A DNA stretch of 6,612 bases from Oxalobacteraceae bacterium (GTDB lineage Bacteria; Pseudomonadota; Gammaproteobacteria; Burkholderiales; Burkholderiaceae_D): contig CANFGA010000182.1 in the NCBI GenBank assembly GCA_947446335.1, positions 1-6,612 on the forward strand, given 5' to 3'. A program made the position numbers and the translations under genes. Below, in pieces: positions 5,431 to 6,612 of the stretch. The stretch's first letter is position 1; every line of letters begins with the position of its first letter. The notes below the pieces were generated by a model that worked only from the letters and a program-made list of their open reading frames with translations, searched no databases and was not told where the DNA came from.

Positions 5431-6174
5431 ATGTTCCATCTCCTGCGCGAAGACATCAACAGCATCATAGAACGCGACCCTGCGGCGCGCAACAGTTGGG
5501 AAGTGCTCACTTGCTATCCAGGCTTTCAGGCCGTCATGATGCATTGCTGGGCTGCATGGTGCTGGGCGCATGGGATGAAATGGCTGGGCCGCTTCATCTC
5601 CTATCTGGCGCGCATCATCACCGGCATTGAAATTCACCCTGGCGCCACGATCGGACGCCGCGTGTTCATCGACCATGGCTTCGGCGTTGTCATCGGCGAA
5701 ACTGCGATCGTCGGTGACGATTGCACGATTTACCAGGGCGTGACGCTCGGCGGCACCTCGCTCACCAGCGGCTTGAAGCGCCATCCCACGCTCGGGCGCG
5801 GTGTCATCGTCGGCGCCGGCGCCAAGGTGCTGGGCAGTTTCACGATCGGCGACTATGCCAAGGTCGGCTCCAATGCCGTGCTGCTGAAGGCGGTGCCGCC
5901 CGGCGCAACGGCGGTCGGCAATCCGGCCCACATCATCCAGAAATCGAAGGCCCAGGACGAGGCCAGCGCCGGCTTGTTCGCCGCCTACGGCGTCACACCG
6001 GGTGGCGACGATCCCTTGTCGAAGGCATTGCAGGGCTTGATCGGCCGTGCCGTACTGCAAGAACAACAGATCGAGCGCATCGTCGGCAGCATGAAGGCGG
6101 CCGGCATCATGTGTCAGAGTTTGCCCGAGTGCGATAAGTTCGACCCGGCACAATTGAAAAAATTGGTGGATTAA
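5431..6174 (+). CDS. cysE: Serine O-acetyltransferase
   Basis: This 247-residue enzyme makes O-acetylserine from L-serine and acetyl-CoA, the first committed step of cysteine synthesis in the cytoplasm. A helical N-terminal domain (about 1-60) precedes a left-handed beta-helix of hexapeptide repeats (about 64-168) that ends in the family signature VGNPAHII. The catalytic-site sequence IDHGFGVVIGE contains D81 and H82, corresponding to E. coli D157/H158, and RHP supplies H118, corresponding to H193. GIEIHP (65-70) has Glu where E. coli has Asp143, as in the shorter Bacillus-type CysE. Unlike E. coli CysE, the protein has an extra tail of about 75 residues rich in Gln, Ala and Lys, and it ends KKLVD rather than in the terminal Ile that inserts into cysteine synthase. 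The ATG at 5431 is the only usual start codon after the in-frame stop at 5401; the Shine-Dalgarno sequence is poor. The YceH-family gene follows within 12 bases. Confidence 0.95.
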   Translation: MFHLLREDINSIIERDPAARNSWEVLTCYPGFQAVMMHCWAAWCWAHGMKWLGRFISYLARIITGIEIHPGATIGRRVFIDHGFGVVIGETAIVGDDCTIYQGVTLGGTSLTSGLKRHPTLGRGVIVGAGAKVLGSFTIGDYAKVGSNAVLLKAVPPGATAVGNPAHIIQKSKAQDEASAGLFAAYGVTPGGDDPLSKALQGLIGRAVLQEQQIERIVGSMKAAGIMCQSLPECDKFDPAQLKKLVD

Positions 6175-6185
6175 GGATGGCAAGC

Positions 6186-6612
6186 ATGGAATTGACAGCG
6201 ATGGACAAGGGCCCCGAAGGGGTTGCCGTGCTCGACACGTTCGAAATCCGGGTACTGGCTGTGATGGCTGAAAAGGAAGCGACAACGCCGGACAATTATC
6301 CGATGTCGCTCAATGCGATCACCAATGGCTGCAACCAATTGTCGAGCCGCGACCCGGTGATGGCCTTGTCGGAAGAGACGGTGCAAGACGTATTGCAGCG
6401 CTTGATGCAGCGCAAGTTTGTCAACGGCATCACGCAAGCGGGTGCCCGCGTGACCAAGTACGAGCACCGTATGCGCGTGAAATGGTCGCTGGAGCAAGAC
6501 AAGCTGGCGATCATGACGATCTTGATGCTGCGCGGCTTGCAAACGGCAGGCGAAATCCGTACCCGCAGCGGGCGCTTGCATGAATTTCGTTCGGTTGCCG
6601 ATGTCGAAACCG
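6186..6612 (+). CDS. YceH/DUF480 family winged-helix protein (3' end outside window)
   Basis: The frame is open to the right edge and gives the first 142 residues. The sequence aligns by eye with E. coli YceH (UPF0502/DUF480): LDTFEIRVLAVMAEKE, TTPDNYPMSLNAI, NQLSSRDPVM (50-59), RVTKYEHR (88-95) and LRGLQTAGEIR (115-125) are the conserved blocks. Family members consist of two winged-helix domains and have no settled function; DNA binding is possible but not established. I place the start at the ATG at 6186 because the Shine-Dalgarno sequence AAGGA (6173-6177) lies 8 bases before it. An in-frame ATG at 6177 overlaps that Shine-Dalgarno sequence, leaving no spacing, but would extend the protein by three residues. 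The start is 11 bases after the cysE stop, so the two are probably co-transcribed. Confidence 0.9.
   Translation, partial: MELTAMDKGPEGVAVLDTFEIRVLAVMAEKEATTPDNYPMSLNAITNGCNQLSSRDPVMALSEETVQDVLQRLMQRKFVNGITQAGARVTKYEHRMRVKWSLEQDKLAIMTILMLRGLQTAGEIRTRSGRLHEFRSVADVET

Noticed and set aside
4601..6285. Antisense frames at 4601-5401 and 5395-6285
   Set aside because: They mirror rlmB and cysE, lack ribosome binding sites and recognisable motifs, and arise from GC-rich codon bias.

Overview
The window looks like core chromosome of a betaproteobacterium, most likely Burkholderiales and perhaps Oxalobacteraceae. This is inferred from the GC-rich codon use, a PHA-granule phasin, the close match of RNase R, RlmB and the YceH-family protein to E. 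coli proteins recalled from memory, and the gene content. No database search was possible, so the taxonomic call is an inference.

Left half (1-1945), all on the minus strand. At the far left edge are the first codons of a minus-strand gene that resembles YdjM-type membrane hydrolases. It is preceded by a promoter overlapped by a near-consensus LexA (SOS) box. Next come a phasin gene (396-956) with a strong terminator at 331-365, and a small exported-protein gene (1029-1238) with a strong Shine-Dalgarno sequence and its own TATAAT box. Two identical tRNA-Leu(CAG) genes follow (1414-1498 and 1675-1759). Each has its own promoter and its own hairpin terminator, so they form two independent transcription units. 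The right-hand copy may have tandem promoters, the distal one carrying an A/T tract at the UP-element position.

Right half (2078-6612), all on the plus strand. rnr (RNase R, TTG start) and rlmB (23S rRNA Gm2251 methyltransferase) are separated by only 3 bases and form an RNA-processing operon. A 13-bp perfect hairpin of the GGGGACAGG...CCTGTCCCC type, possibly a REP-like repeat doubling as a terminator, separates them from cysE (serine O-acetyltransferase). A YceH/DUF480 gene follows cysE almost without a gap and runs off the right edge.

Most of this is ordinary housekeeping sequence, and I see no undescribed multi-gene system. The points most worth checking are the LexA box in front of the truncated left-edge gene, the small exported protein beside the phasin, the duplicated tRNA-Leu units whose terminator stems have diverged while remaining paired, and the REP-like hairpin before cysE.
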